Positions 39,734 through 50,300 of a DNA stretch of 64,000 nt are shown piece after piece; the stretch's first letter is position 1; each line of letters starts with the position of its first letter. Origin of the DNA: Aggregatimonas sangjinii. GTDB taxonomy: Bacteria > Bacteroidota > Bacteroidia > Flavobacteriales > Flavobacteriaceae. The stretch lies in contig NZ_CP040710.1 in NCBI RefSeq assembly GCF_005943945.1, positions 4,571,501-4,635,500 on the forward strand. The letters run 5' to 3'. The translations under genes were made by a program, and so were the position numbers. Below the pieces are notes generated by a model, which made no database searches, was not told the origin of the DNA, and saw nothing but the letters and a program-made list of their open reading frames with translations.

Positions 39734-40447
39734 TTAGGTCAGGGGTACGACCGATATGCTGGTTATATAGAGCGTGATACCGGGAATCTCCATTAAGGTT
39801 CGTCCGCAGATTTCCATCGTGGCCCCGGTGGTAATGACATCATCTACTAGGAGTACATTCTTATGGTGCAATCTTTCGGGGTTTTCAAGAACATAAAGCG
39901 ATTTGTTCCCTTGCCATCGGCCTATTCTTCCTATTTTGGTCTGTGTTCTCGTATTGGCCGTTTTGTTCAGTACGTTCTCGGCGAGTTCGGCATTTAGGTA
40001 ATGTGCTAGTTTTTTTGCGAAAAGCGATACTTGATTGTACCCCCGCTTTCGCAGTTTCCGGCGATGTAAGGGTACGGGCACTACAAAATCGATCCTTGTG
40101 ATTGGCGAATGCCCCTCTTGAAGCAGCTGCCCATACCAATCACCAAGAAAAGCACCTATTTGTGGCTGATTTCTGTACTTTAAATGATGTATTAGCCGTT
40201 GCACAATACTGTTTTCCCTGAAAAAAAGGAAAGAACTTGCCTTTTTCACATCAATTCGGCCATAAAATATACGGTCAACGGGATTTTCTACGTTAAAGTT
40301 GTAATCGGTGAGTGGTAGGTCGTTCCGACAAAGGGTACAGAGGTGTTCCTCTCCTCGGGATAAATGGGTATTACAACCAAAACAGACCTTGGGTAGGATA
40401 ACCGTATTGATATCATTTAGTATATTTGCCAGATTACGTATGCCCAA
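39734..40447 (-). CDS. ComF-family phosphoribosyltransferase-like protein, TTG start
   Basis: A 237-residue ComF/GntX-type protein, linked to DNA uptake in competent bacteria though the activity is not well defined. The N-terminal zinc finger has four cysteines (CFGCNTHLSRGEEHLCTLC). The C-terminal type I phosphoribosyltransferase signature is VLLVDDVITTGATM. No ATG precedes the zinc finger in frame: a stop codon lies two codons upstream of TTG 40447, and the sequence has no other in-frame start before the conserved region, so TTG is the probable start. The next gene is divergent, 42 bases away. Confidence 0.88.
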   Translation of the reverse strand: MGIRNLANILNDINTVILPKVCFGCNTHLSRGEEHLCTLCRNDLPLTDYNFNVENPVDRIFYGRIDVKKASSFLFFRENSIVQRLIHHLKYRNQPQIGAFLGDWYGQLLQEGHSPITRIDFVVPVPLHRRKLRKRGYNQVSLFAKKLAHYLNAELAENVLNKTANTRTQTKIGRIGRWQGNKSLYVLENPERLHHKNVLLVDDVITTGATMEICGRTLMEIPGITLYITSISVVPLT

Positions 40448-40489
40448 ATTCTAACCTATTTAAGTACCCGCTTAACGCTAATTTTTTTG

Positions 40490-41386
40490 ATGGAGAGTCA
40501 AGATAATAAATTCAGCAATAATATCACGCTAGCCGCTTTGGCAGCTATAATTCTGGGCATTCTTATTGCCTTTTATTACAGCTACGCCCAGTCCAAAAAT
40601 CAAATTAATTTTCTACAGGAAGAAAAAGCGATTTTGGTCAAGGACCTTACCTTGATGAAGGCCGATGTTGATCGGCTTGAGGCGCGTAATATGGTCGATG
40701 AAATCGAGATTCAAAAGTCGAAACAAAGTGTTGAACGCTTGTTGGATTCTGTGGGCAGACTCAACTTCACCATTGAAAAACTAAGGGAGTTCAAGTCCGA
40801 ACTTCGAAAATTGGAGGCGAGGAACGATAGCCTGAAGCTTAAAAATAACCTGCTAAAGTATACGAATACCGTTCTAGTCGACAAATACGAAAAAACCCAG
40901 AAAGAGATACAAGTGCTTCGTGCCAAAAGCAGTTCTTTGGCGGAGGCGGAGTCTTTACAGCGACGCAAGATGAAAGAGTTGAACGAAGAGCTGAAAGTCA
41001 AAAAATACCTTGTAATCGATAACTCCAGGGGTAATGGCGCTCGGGTGAAGGGCGGTAAGCGCATACAGACCAATAAAGCGTCGGTCGTTGAAAAATTGGA
41101 TGGTTGCGCTGTGGTCGGTAAGGATATGTCCGCTGCCGGCTCCGAAAAGATAATCTACTTCCAATTTCTGGGGCCAACAATGCAGATTATAGAGGACAAT
41201 GCCAATACCATCACGGTAAATGGTAATGTATATAGTAAGCGAGTGGAGTTCAACTTCGATGGGAACCAAAGGGAGGTTTGCAGTTCAATTTCGCTTCCGT
41301 CGGGTTCTTTGGAAAAAGGCACGTATACAATTAATATCTTCGAAGATGAACGCCTGCTGTCCTCAAGCGAGTTCCAGCTAAAATAA
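40490..41386 (+). CDS. Membrane-anchored coiled-coil protein, unknown function
   Basis: A 298-residue protein with one N-terminal transmembrane helix (about residues 13-32, ITLAALAAIILGILIAFYYS) and no cleavage site, so it is probably an inner-membrane protein with a periplasmic body. A long coiled coil follows (about 38-170, heptads such as FLQEEKAILVKDLTLMKADVDRLEARN). The C-terminal globular domain (about 180-298) has GCAVVGKDMSAAGSEKIIYFQFLGP and ends SSSEFQLK. I do not recognise a named family. It is a well-formed gene just upstream of glyS. Confidence 0.8.
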   Translation: MESQDNKFSNNITLAALAAIILGILIAFYYSYAQSKNQINFLQEEKAILVKDLTLMKADVDRLEARNMVDEIEIQKSKQSVERLLDSVGRLNFTIEKLREFKSELRKLEARNDSLKLKNNLLKYTNTVLVDKYEKTQKEIQVLRAKSSSLAEAESLQRRKMKELNEELKVKKYLVIDNSRGNGARVKGGKRIQTNKASVVEKLDGCAVVGKDMSAAGSEKIIYFQFLGPTMQIIEDNANTITVNGNVYSKRVEFNFDGNQREVCSSISLPSGSLEKGTYTINIFEDERLLSSSEFQLK

Positions 41387-41433
41387 TTTCCATTTTCCAA
41401 AGGCTCTGTTAGGCGAATAGCACTATATTATTC

Positions 41434-41441
41434 TATTTTTG
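41434..41441 (+). promoter_or_regulatory. Promoter -7 element for glyS, leaderless layout
   Basis: TATTTTTG fits TAnnTTTG and ends four bases before the glyS ATG. If used, transcription would start at or next to the A of the ATG, giving a leaderless mRNA. Confidence 0.5.
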
Positions 41442-41445
41442 CCGC

Positions 41446-42990
41446 ATGGCAAATCAAGATGATCTTTTCAAGAAAGTAGTATCCCACGCCAAAGAGTATG
41501 GGTATGTATTTCAATCCAGCGAAATTTACGATGGTCTAAGTGCAGTGTACGATTACGCACAAAACGGGGCCGAACTAAAGAAGAATATAAGGGAGTACTG
41601 GTGGAAGGCCATGGTACAGCTCAACGATAATATCGTTGGTATCGACGCGGCTATCTTTATGCACCCTACAACCTGGAAGGCATCGGGTCATGTTGATGCC
41701 TTTAGCGACCCCTTGATCGACAACAAAGACTCCAAAAAACGCTACCGTGCCGATGTGTTGGTAGAGGATTACACCGCCAAAATCGAAGCCAAAATCGAAA
41801 AGGAAGTCAAAAAAGCGGCCAAACGCTTTGGTGACGCCTTTGACAAGAAAGAATTTTTAGCAACGAACCAACGGGTCAAAGACTATCAGGAAAAGGTAGA
41901 TACGACTTTACAGCGCTTAGGACGTTCGTTGGGAAAAGAGGACTTGGCAGATGTCAAAAAACTCATCGAGGAACTTGAAATAGCCTGCCCCATGTCAGGC
42001 TCTCGAAATTGGACGGACGTAAAGCAATTCAATCTCATGTTCGGTACCAAACTGGGTGCTTCGGCCGAAAGTGCGATGGACCTGTATTTGCGCCCGGAGA
42101 CGGCCCAGGGTATTTTCGTCAACTTCCTGAATGTGCAAAAAACGGGACGTATGAAGATTCCGTTCGGTATCGCACAGACCGGAAAGGCGTTTCGCAACGA
42201 AATCGTCGCCCGACAATTTATCTTTAGGATGCGCGAGTTCGAACAGATGGAAATGCAATTTTTCATTAAACCGGGAACCCAACAGGAATGGTATGAAAAA
42301 TGGAAAGAGAGCCGCTTAAGGTGGCACCTTTCCTTAGGATTGGGTGAAGACAACTACCGTTTTCACGATCACGAAAAACTGGCGCATTATGCCGATGCCG
42401 CGGCCGATATCGAATTCAGGTTCCCTTTTGGATTTAAAGAATTGGAGGGAATTCACTCCAGAACGGATTTTGATTTGGGGGCGCATGAAAAATTCTCTGG
42501 GAAGAAGCTGCAGTACTACGACCACGAAGATAAGGAGAGCTATGTACCCTATGTTATCGAAACCTCCATTGGTCTGGATCGTATGTTCTTGGCCATATTC
42601 TCGAATGCGCTGCAGGAGGAAGAACTGGAAAACGGTTCAACACGAACGGTACTAAAATTACCTGCCGTACTGGCGCCGACCAAGGCAGCCGTATTTCCGC
42701 TGGTCAAAAAGGACGGTCTTCCTGATTTGGCCAAAGAAATCATCGACGACCTCAAGTGGGATTTTAATGTACTCTACGACGAAAAAGATGCCGTGGGCCG
42801 CCGTTACCGAAGGCAGGATGCCAACGGAACACCATTTTGTATTACCGTGGATCATCAATCGTTAGAGGATAAGACTGTTACCATTCGCCATCGTGATTCC
42901 ATGGAACAGCAAAGGGTTGCCATCTCGGAGGTTAAAGCGATTATTCACAAAGAAGTGGATATGAAGTCTTGGCTGATGAAAATGGAGTAG
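41446..42990 (+). CDS. glyS: Glycyl-tRNA synthetase, single-chain dimeric type
   Basis: Charges tRNA-Gly. The 514-residue protein is the eukaryote/archaea-like alpha2 class II enzyme used by Bacteroidetes, not the alpha2-beta2 form. The N-terminal segment KVVSHAKEYGYVFQSSEIYDGL is the family signature. Motif 2 is seen in IGKAFRNEIVARQFIFRMREFEQMEMQFF and motif 3 in PYVIETSIGLDRMFLAIF. The anticodon-binding domain occupies the last 100 residues (LAPTKAAVFPLVKKDG). Length and motifs are complete. Confidence 0.96.
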   Translation: MANQDDLFKKVVSHAKEYGYVFQSSEIYDGLSAVYDYAQNGAELKKNIREYWWKAMVQLNDNIVGIDAAIFMHPTTWKASGHVDAFSDPLIDNKDSKKRYRADVLVEDYTAKIEAKIEKEVKKAAKRFGDAFDKKEFLATNQRVKDYQEKVDTTLQRLGRSLGKEDLADVKKLIEELEIACPMSGSRNWTDVKQFNLMFGTKLGASAESAMDLYLRPETAQGIFVNFLNVQKTGRMKIPFGIAQTGKAFRNEIVARQFIFRMREFEQMEMQFFIKPGTQQEWYEKWKESRLRWHLSLGLGEDNYRFHDHEKLAHYADAAADIEFRFPFGFKELEGIHSRTDFDLGAHEKFSGKKLQYYDHEDKESYVPYVIETSIGLDRMFLAIFSNALQEEELENGSTRTVLKLPAVLAPTKAAVFPLVKKDGLPDLAKEIIDDLKWDFNVLYDEKDAVGRRYRRQDANGTPFCITVDHQSLEDKTVTIRHRDSMEQQRVAISEVKAIIHKEVDMKSWLMKME

Positions 42991-43060
42991 GTGAAGGCGT
43001 CTCGCTAATGTGGGCCTTTCGATCGACTAGTAAAACCGAACGCCTGGTCCAGACTGGGGT

Positions 43061-45142
43061 TTAAAGGCGATACCCCAGCCGCAAACTCCCATAAAAATTG
43101 CGTTCATCACCTGGATAATAATAGCGCGGTTCATTACCACCGAAGCCTTGGGTATTGATCAATACCGATTGTGCATATACGATATCGAATAGATTGTTGA
43201 TTCCAAAATCGAATCCCAGAACAAATTTGTCGGACAGTTTTTTACGATACCCCAATCGGGTATGCACCAAGTTAAAAGCATCGCTGGAAAGATTATTGGC
43301 ATCCGTTAAGGGAATGGCACCCACATGTTGATAAGTGATGTTACAATAAAAGTCGTTGAAGAAGTCTGTTTGAAGTCCACCATGTATGCGATTTTTGGCC
43401 ACTCCGGTCAGCGGATTGCCTGAAAAATCGTTATCGCCATCAACGAAGGAAATGAATTTATGGTCGTTCAACGTATAATTCAAGAAAGGGGTAAGTTTGA
43501 TTTTCGGTGAAATATCGAGTAGGTAGCTCAAAGCAAGTTCCAATCCCTGATGCTTCGTTTTTCCAGCATTTCTTCCAATAAATCGGTCATCGTCTACCCG
43601 TTCGGCAACCAGTAGATTCCTCACGTTCATTTGGTAGAGCGTAAAATCGATTTTGAATTTTTTGGCGAGGGGATTGAAACGTCCGCCGAATTCATAATTG
43701 ATTCCCGTTTCCTGTGCGATGTCGGGATTGACTACCCCATCGGGTGTCAAGGTTTCCTCTAGACCGGGGTTGGAAAAACCGCGGCTTACGTTAACGTAAA
43801 GCTGGCCACTTTCGGTAAAATCATACTGCATATTGATACTAGGAAGCACGATTGCCTTAAAGTTCCTGATAGCACTTTTATTTTCCGCACCCGAATTGAA
43901 AAGATCTCTATAATCGTAATCGGTTTTATTCCAATTAAGCCCTAACTGTATCGAAAAGGTGTCCGTAAAAGGGAGAAGTACTGTTGTAAAAGTGTTGAGC
44001 TGATCCCGAAATTCTTTATTTCTTGCAAATAGGTCTCCTGGAAGGCTTCCGTTACCATTGTTTTCTTGGTATAAATTCTCGAACTCGTTCCAACGGTATT
44101 CGTCTTTGTAAAGTTCCGCCCCGATATGATACTCGGCTAGAATATCGGATATCTTGAGGTTACCGGAGAAACGTGTGCGGAAGCCGTATCCGTTGGTAAA
44201 TTCGTCCAGAATTCCGAAAGGTCGTGCTTCGTAATGGTCAAGATAACTATAGAAGATGCTCGTTGTGTTTTTAAGTGCGGGAGTAAATTCATGGGAAAAA
44301 GATACTCCGACCAAAGTACTGTTGTTCGCCTCGAACCCTTGCGATGCCCTCCATGTAAAAGTGGCCTGTTGCGGATTTTCCGCAAACGCCGTTGCACCGA
44401 GCGAACTGGGAATCTGTGCCGTGTAATCGATGTGGTTGAGAAGTAGCGAAATGGTGTTTCTCGAATTGATTTGGTATGAGGTGTTCAATAAGAGACCATC
44501 TCTTTCGAAGTTGCTATTTTCACGATAGCCCTCTGTTTCCGTATGTCCGTATTGAAGTCCTAGCCGCAGTTTTCCGTCAAAATGGTTGAAAGAGAGATTG
44601 TTCTTCAGCAACCCAAAAGACCCGATGGTAACATTGTTGGAAAAATTGGTCGAGCGCCCTAAGGCTTCTTTTGGATTAAGAATGATAGCCCCGCCTAAAT
44701 TCGCGCCAAAAGAGGTGGCTTTTGGCCCCTTTACCACTTCAATCTGGCTAAGGTTTTCGAGGTCAAAAGATTCTATCTCGGAAGTTCCTGCTCCATTCGT
44801 TACGGGAATATCATTATAATACAAACGGAGTTTATTGGTGCCAAAGAGCGTTCGGGCACCAATGCCGCGGATAGTGATACGATTGGTATTCAGTGCCCCT
44901 GAGAATATATAAACTCCCGGAGTTTGATTGATAGCGGACACCATGCTCACCGGACTATAATTTTGAAACGTCTTTGGCCCGATGACTTCTGAGGGAATGA
45001 TGCCTACCGTATTTTTCCGTTTTAGGGCATCTAAGAGAATTACTTCATCTAGCTGGGTAATGCTGTCTTTGGGAATAGGTTGCTGTGCGGAAAGAACACA
45101 TCCAACCAATAGAAGAAGAAAAAGGGAACAGAGGCCTCTCAT
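43061..45142 (-). CDS. TonB-dependent receptor without regulatory domain
   Basis: A 693-residue outer-membrane receptor with a signal peptide ending VLSAQ. There is no carboxypeptidase-like domain; a short TonB-box-like stretch (SITQLDEVILLD) leads to the plug (VYIFSGALNTNRITIRGIGARTLFGTNKLRLYYNDIPV, VVKGPKATSFGANLGGAIIL). The barrel ends RNFYGSLRLGYRL. The short length and plug resemble siderophore or FecA-like receptors, but the cargo cannot be assigned. Two small barrel genes lie upstream on the same strand, the nearer 28 bases away, suggesting co-transcription. Confidence 0.87.
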   Translation of the reverse strand: MRGLCSLFLLLLVGCVLSAQQPIPKDSITQLDEVILLDALKRKNTVGIIPSEVIGPKTFQNYSPVSMVSAINQTPGVYIFSGALNTNRITIRGIGARTLFGTNKLRLYYNDIPVTNGAGTSEIESFDLENLSQIEVVKGPKATSFGANLGGAIILNPKEALGRSTNFSNNVTIGSFGLLKNNLSFNHFDGKLRLGLQYGHTETEGYRENSNFERDGLLLNTSYQINSRNTISLLLNHIDYTAQIPSSLGATAFAENPQQATFTWRASQGFEANNSTLVGVSFSHEFTPALKNTTSIFYSYLDHYEARPFGILDEFTNGYGFRTRFSGNLKISDILAEYHIGAELYKDEYRWNEFENLYQENNGNGSLPGDLFARNKEFRDQLNTFTTVLLPFTDTFSIQLGLNWNKTDYDYRDLFNSGAENKSAIRNFKAIVLPSINMQYDFTESGQLYVNVSRGFSNPGLEETLTPDGVVNPDIAQETGINYEFGGRFNPLAKKFKIDFTLYQMNVRNLLVAERVDDDRFIGRNAGKTKHQGLELALSYLLDISPKIKLTPFLNYTLNDHKFISFVDGDNDFSGNPLTGVAKNRIHGGLQTDFFNDFYCNITYQHVGAIPLTDANNLSSDAFNLVHTRLGYRKKLSDKFVLGFDFGINNLFDIVYAQSVLINTQGFGGNEPRYYYPGDERNFYGSLRLGYRL

Positions 45143-45170
45143 ATATTCGAATAGGCCTTAAAAATAGCCA

Positions 45171-45707
45171 TTAAAATCGATAGCCTAGCGAAACACCACC
45201 ACGCCCAACAACGCTTGGGGAGAAGTCTGCATTAAGCAGATTACGGCCAAGCCCGCCGTATACTTCTACCATAAAGCCTCTTCGGGTTACAAATTTACCT
45301 CCGACCGACACCCCAAGGGCGAAGTCGGCGTACGTAGTATCGCTGATGATATCGTCTCCGAAAAAATCCCTATCGTCTCCGGTATTGTACATGCCAAAAC
45401 CTTCGACAAAAAATCCCTTGGCATAGCCTCGGGAAAAGTACTGACGGTAATAGGGGGTAATCGAAAACTCACGATACGCGTCCAAGAAATCGTTATCACT
45501 ACTTTGGTTGATATTGGAGAGTATCGCAATACCCACCGATGACTCTTCGTTCAATAGGCGTTCATAAGCTACATCGGCGAAAGCAAGGGCGATAAGGTTT
45601 GAAACGTTGACCTTTAACTCATTTCTATCTTGAGACGGATCAACATCTTGCGCCTGTCCGACGCCAAGCGAGGCAATCAGGCAAAAGGATAAAATAGATT
45701 TTTTCAT
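45171..45707 (-). CDS. Small outer-membrane beta-barrel protein
   Basis: A 178-residue protein with signal peptide MKKSILSFCLIASLGVGQAQ starting at the ATG at 45707. The mature part has alternating amphipathic strands with aromatic ends (ITPYYRQYFSRGYAKGFFVEGFGMYNTG) and closes with GVSLGYRF, typical of an 8- to 10-strand barrel of the DUF3575-like type. It is paralogous to the next gene upstream and lies next to a TonB receptor gene. Function unknown. Confidence 0.78.
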   Translation of the reverse strand: MKKSILSFCLIASLGVGQAQDVDPSQDRNELKVNVSNLIALAFADVAYERLLNEESSVGIAILSNINQSSDNDFLDAYREFSITPYYRQYFSRGYAKGFFVEGFGMYNTGDDRDFFGDDIISDTTYADFALGVSVGGKFVTRRGFMVEVYGGLGRNLLNADFSPSVVGRGGVSLGYRF

Positions 45708-45792
45708 GATGAATAGTGATGTTTTCACGAGCTATTGCTCAAAAAATATGCCAATACAAGTCACCATACGTTTTTTGAAACGGCAAAACAAA

Positions 45793-46314
45793 TCAAAATC
45801 GATACCCAACCGATAAGCCTCCTCTATACATAAAGGCAGATCTGAAATCGGGCGTATTGAAATTTCGTCCTATCCCGGCATGAAATTCAAGGGTAAAGCG
45901 ATCGCTTCTGGTCACCCATTTATGACCACCTCCCAAACCAAGGGCCGCGGTACTGTAATCGATATCGCGTTCGAGCAATTCATTTTCATCTACCTCGTCC
46001 TCGCCGGTATAATAGAGGCCGAACACTTCGGCAAAAAATCCTCCCCTAGGCGAAAAACCGAAAAAATACGCCCTCAAATTAGGGCCGATACCAAAACCCC
46101 CATTGAAATCGGTAGGTTTACTATCCACATAAAGGGTGCCGCCAATACTGATGTCCTCAGAGAAAAAATATTCGTACGAACCCTCTACAGACCCCGTGGC
46201 CAAGAACAAACCTAAATTTAGTTTTATCTCATGGGGGTTATCCAATGACGGGTAGGCTTGAGCCGCGACGCCCAAAGTACTTAGGCTTAATAAAAGCAAT
46301 AGTATTTTTTTCAT
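45793..46314 (-). CDS. Small outer-membrane beta-barrel protein, paralogue
   Basis: A 173-residue protein with signal peptide MKKILLLLLSLSTLGVAAQA. It shares the layout of its downstream neighbour: an ELK/EIKLN strand after the signal, GGFFAEVFGLYYTGEDE matching KGFFVEGFGMYNTGDDR, EFHAGIGRNFNTPDF matching EVYGGLGRNLLNADF, and the closing SVGYRF. The pair look like a tandem gene duplication. Function unknown. Confidence 0.78.
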   Translation of the reverse strand: MKKILLLLLSLSTLGVAAQAYPSLDNPHEIKLNLGLFLATGSVEGSYEYFFSEDISIGGTLYVDSKPTDFNGGFGIGPNLRAYFFGFSPRGGFFAEVFGLYYTGEDEVDENELLERDIDYSTAALGLGGGHKWVTRSDRFTLEFHAGIGRNFNTPDFRSAFMYRGGLSVGYRF

Positions 46315-46483
46315 TTGTATATTTTAGCGTATTGTACGGCGCAACGACCAATAGGGTCAAGTTCTTTGCAAAGATGCGTAAATCGGAAAAAAGACTATCC
46401 TCTAAACTCAAAAAAATAGGCAAGTTGCCTATTTTTGATTTTCAGATAGAGTCCAAGACGGGTTCTTGTAGATATAAGAAAGT

Positions 46484-47245
46484 ATGAAAGTTGTGTCCTA
46501 TAATGTAAATGGTCTTCGTGCCGCGTTGAAAAAGGGTTTTATTGAATGGTTACAAACGGTAAATCCCGATGTGATTTGTTTACAAGAGATAAAAGCGCAA
46601 AAAGACCAGCTGGACCTTTCGGTCTTCGAGGATGCAGGATATCCCTTTACCTATTGGTACAGTGCGCAAAAGAAAGGATACAGTGGGGTTGCCATCCTGT
46701 CAAAGACCGAGCCGGACCATATTGAGTATGGAACAGGAATCGAAACGATGGATTTTGAGGGAAGAAATCTCAGGGCCGATTATGGCGATCTTTCGATTAT
46801 GAGCATGTATTTGCCTTCGGGAACCAATTTGGACCGTTTGGATTTCAAGTTGAACTATATGGCCGAGATACAGGCGTACCTCGATGAATTGCGAAAAAAG
46901 AGACCCAATCTCGTTGTGCTTGGCGATTACAACATTTGTCATGAAGCAATAGATATTCACGACCCCGTGCGGAACAAGAACGTTTCAGGTTTTTTACCCG
47001 TGGAGCGCGAATGGATCGGGAACCTGATTAAAAGCGGGTTTATCGACAGCTTCAGGCATTTCAATAAAGAGCCTGATAACTATACTTGGTGGAGCTATCG
47101 CGCAAACGCCCGAAACAATAACAAGGGTTGGCGGTTGGATTATGGAATGGTAAGCGAACCACTTCAGGACCGCCTCAAACGATCGGTCATATTATCGGAG
47201 GCAAAGCATAGCGACCATTGTCCGATTTTGGTCGAGATCGCTTAG
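46484..47245 (+). CDS. xth: Exodeoxyribonuclease III / AP endonuclease
   Basis: Base-excision-repair enzyme that nicks at abasic sites and removes 3' blocks. The 253-residue protein is full length and unexported. Motifs: SYNVNGLRAALKKGF, CLQEIKAQ (metal-binding Glu), the YNICHEAIDIHDP segment with the catalytic Asp/Asn, and SDHCPILVEIA at the end with the catalytic Asp-His. WWSYRANARNNNKGWRLDYG is the family's DNA-contact region. It is monocistronic by position. Confidence 0.95.
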   Translation: MKVVSYNVNGLRAALKKGFIEWLQTVNPDVICLQEIKAQKDQLDLSVFEDAGYPFTYWYSAQKKGYSGVAILSKTEPDHIEYGTGIETMDFEGRNLRADYGDLSIMSMYLPSGTNLDRLDFKLNYMAEIQAYLDELRKKRPNLVVLGDYNICHEAIDIHDPVRNKNVSGFLPVEREWIGNLIKSGFIDSFRHFNKEPDNYTWWSYRANARNNNKGWRLDYGMVSEPLQDRLKRSVILSEAKHSDHCPILVEIA

Positions 47246-47320
47246 TCCCATATAATGCCTCTTTGAAGGACGGTCTCAGCAGTGCATTTATCTACCCTGG
47301 GATTTGTCGCAATAAAAATA

Positions 47321-50300
47321 CTATCGATAGATTGAAAAGTGCCCCACGAATTCCCGTTCGTCATTTTCGCCATTCAGTTTAATGACATACCAATAATCGC
47401 CTGCCGGTAAATCGGTATTGTTGTAGGTGCCGTCCCAATCTCCGTTTCCGATGAATTTTTTGATGGTTCTGCCGTACCTGTCAAAAATGGATACGAACAT
47501 ATTCGGGAACGCCTCATTGTTCTTTATGCTCCAGACATCCTTAAAACCGTCGTTATTTGGTGTGAAAAAGTTCGGGATTTCAATATCGATGAAATTCATA
47601 TTTACCTGAACAGCCGCTTCACATCCCTTGCCATCGGTGACCCGAACCGTATACAGGCCGTCACGATTTATGTAATAGGAGCCAGTGGCCTGGGGCATTG
47701 CCTCAAAATAATAGGTATAATTCCCGTCGCCGCCGGATGCGGAAACCAAAATTTCATTGATGCTTCCCTGTTCCAAGGTCAACGATACGGTCTCGGGTAG
47801 GGAAATCTGTATAGTATCCAAAACTTCGATACAACCGCCTTCGTGTACAATACTTATGGTATGTACACCTTCACTCAAGCCTTCGAATATCGGACTGTCC
47901 TGGGTATGGTCGGTCGCGGTGGGCATGTACGGGTCTGCGGCATCAAGGGCAAAATAGTAGTTCTGCACGCTTTCATCCAACACCCTCACTGTAGTGATGC
48001 TGTGCGCCTCGCCGTCCAGACATTCATACACGGTTTCGTGGCTAGCGCTGAGGTCTACCCCTAAGCGTACCTCCTGGACTACGGGAAGGGTACAGCCGTT
48101 TGCATCACGAAGGTATATTTCATAGTATCCGCCATCCAAATCGGAAAGTATCAGGTTAGCCCCGGACACATCCGTAAAGGTGCCATTGGGATTGCCGACG
48201 CTGTAAGCATAGGGAGCGGTTCCTCCAGAGAGATTCAGTTCGATCAGGCCGTTGTTGTCCGTAGAACATTCCTCATCCTCCACGCGAACGACATCCGCTG
48301 CGAGCGGTGCCGTAGGTGCGATAACGGGAATCGCTTCGACTACGACCTGACAACCGTTTTGGTCTTGAACGATAACGGTATAATCGCCGCCTGCCAAGTT
48401 TTCAAATATATTTGCCTCAACCGATTTCTGCGGTTCCGAAGAAATACTGTAACTGTACGGGGCAACGCCGCCGCTAACATTAACGGTAATCGTACCATCG
48501 TCTTCTCCAAAACAGCTTACATGGGTCACGGTACCCAAAGTCGCTTGCAGTAGCGGTGGTTCCGCTATTTGGATTTCCCGTGAGTATGCCGTACAATCTG
48601 CACCGCTAGTCACGTAAATACGATAGGTGCCCTGCCCGAGGTTTTCAAAAATTCCGGAATCTTGCGGGGTTCCCTGTAAGGTTCCGTTGACCTCTAGTTG
48701 GTATTGGTATCCGCCCAATCCTTTGGAGGCGGTAGCCACCAGAACCGCATCGCTCTCCCCGTTACAATTGATGGTCGTATTCGAAACATCAACCGCTACT
48801 TCCAATGGTTCGATGAGCGTGATGGTACGTACTACCTGTAGTGGCGACGGACAGGCTACGTTCACCGCATCCCTTGCTTCGAAAGCGTAAGTATCGGGAC
48901 CTAGCCCTGAAAATACCGGGCTGGCTTGCCATGCCCCTAGTGTTGGGGAAACCTGTCTATACTCGTAAGTGCCACTGGTTCCGCCACCGGCAGATACCGT
49001 GATTTCCGCCGAATTGGGCGTACAACTCGGTGCTATCGAAATGGTGGCATCTATGGTTACTTCGGCCGGATCGGTGAGGGTGATGGTTCCGGTCGTATTA
49101 TCACAACCGCGGCCATCGGTCACGGTAACGGTGTAGGTTCCTTCGGCCAGACCGTTGAACACGTTGCCATTTTGTGCCACACTGCTGACTCCCGTGCCGG
49201 TATTGTTCAGAATGTATTGATAGTTTGAAGGGCCATTGGTCCTGGTCGCGGTCACACTGATGCTTCCGTCGGTAGCGTCCGGACAGCTTGGGTCGTTCAT
49301 GACATCCGGGGTAATGGTGATGACATCTATTTCAGGGACGGAAACCGTCTGGGTCACATTTGCACAACCTTGTCCATCCCTGAGCGTCAATTCATAATTG
49401 ATACCAGAGGTGAGGTTGTTGAAAATATTGTTCGCGGCAAAATCCTGAATGGGAACCCCTGGGGTTGCCGGATCTACCAAACGGAACTCATAACCGCCCC
49501 AACCACCTTCCGGCGTGGCCGTAACTTGGGCATCGCTTCCTGGGCTACAGCTCAATTGTTGCGTTATGGCCCAGTTGAAGTCTAAGGCAAAAGTGGGGGA
49601 TTGAATGGTGATATGCTCGGTATCTGCCGTACAGCCGGTATCGCCATCGGTAACCCTTACGAAAAAGGTCCCCGTAGGTAATGTATCAATACTAGTAGCT
49701 CCTGTTGCCGTACTAGATGGGCCTGCTGCTATGAAGGGTGTCGTGGTATTGTTGACGTTGAATACCTCATAGGTGAAATCAGTACCAAAACCAGTTACGG
49801 TAAACTCCAATTCCCCGTTCGCTTCCCCGCGGCAGGTAATATCGGCTATTTTGGTTGCCGTGGCTGATATATTATCGAACGGAGCGATGACGTACTCGAC
49901 CCTTGCGCTACAGCCCGTGGCGGTATCGGTAAGTTCATAGGTATAGGTTCCTGGGTTTCCGGCCAGGATGGTAATAGTGCCATGGCCCGTGCCATTGATC
50001 AGGTTGCCCGACGGCAGCTCTCTGGTTTCATAGTTCGGGATACCCGTACCATTGGCGCCCATCACGTTGATGATGGCATCGTTAACACAGGTCATGGCCT
50101 GTGTTTCGGTAATTGTGGCTGTTACCTTTTGGGCCGCGGGAATGTTGACCGTGGTTTGGTCTGTACATCCATTTGCATCGATGACATCAATGATCACCGT
50201 TTGCACGGTATTGGTATAGGGAAGGTCAAAGCTATTGTTACCGCTAAAACTACTGCCGTTAAAACTGTAGTTGTACGGAGCCGTACCGGTATCGTCACCA

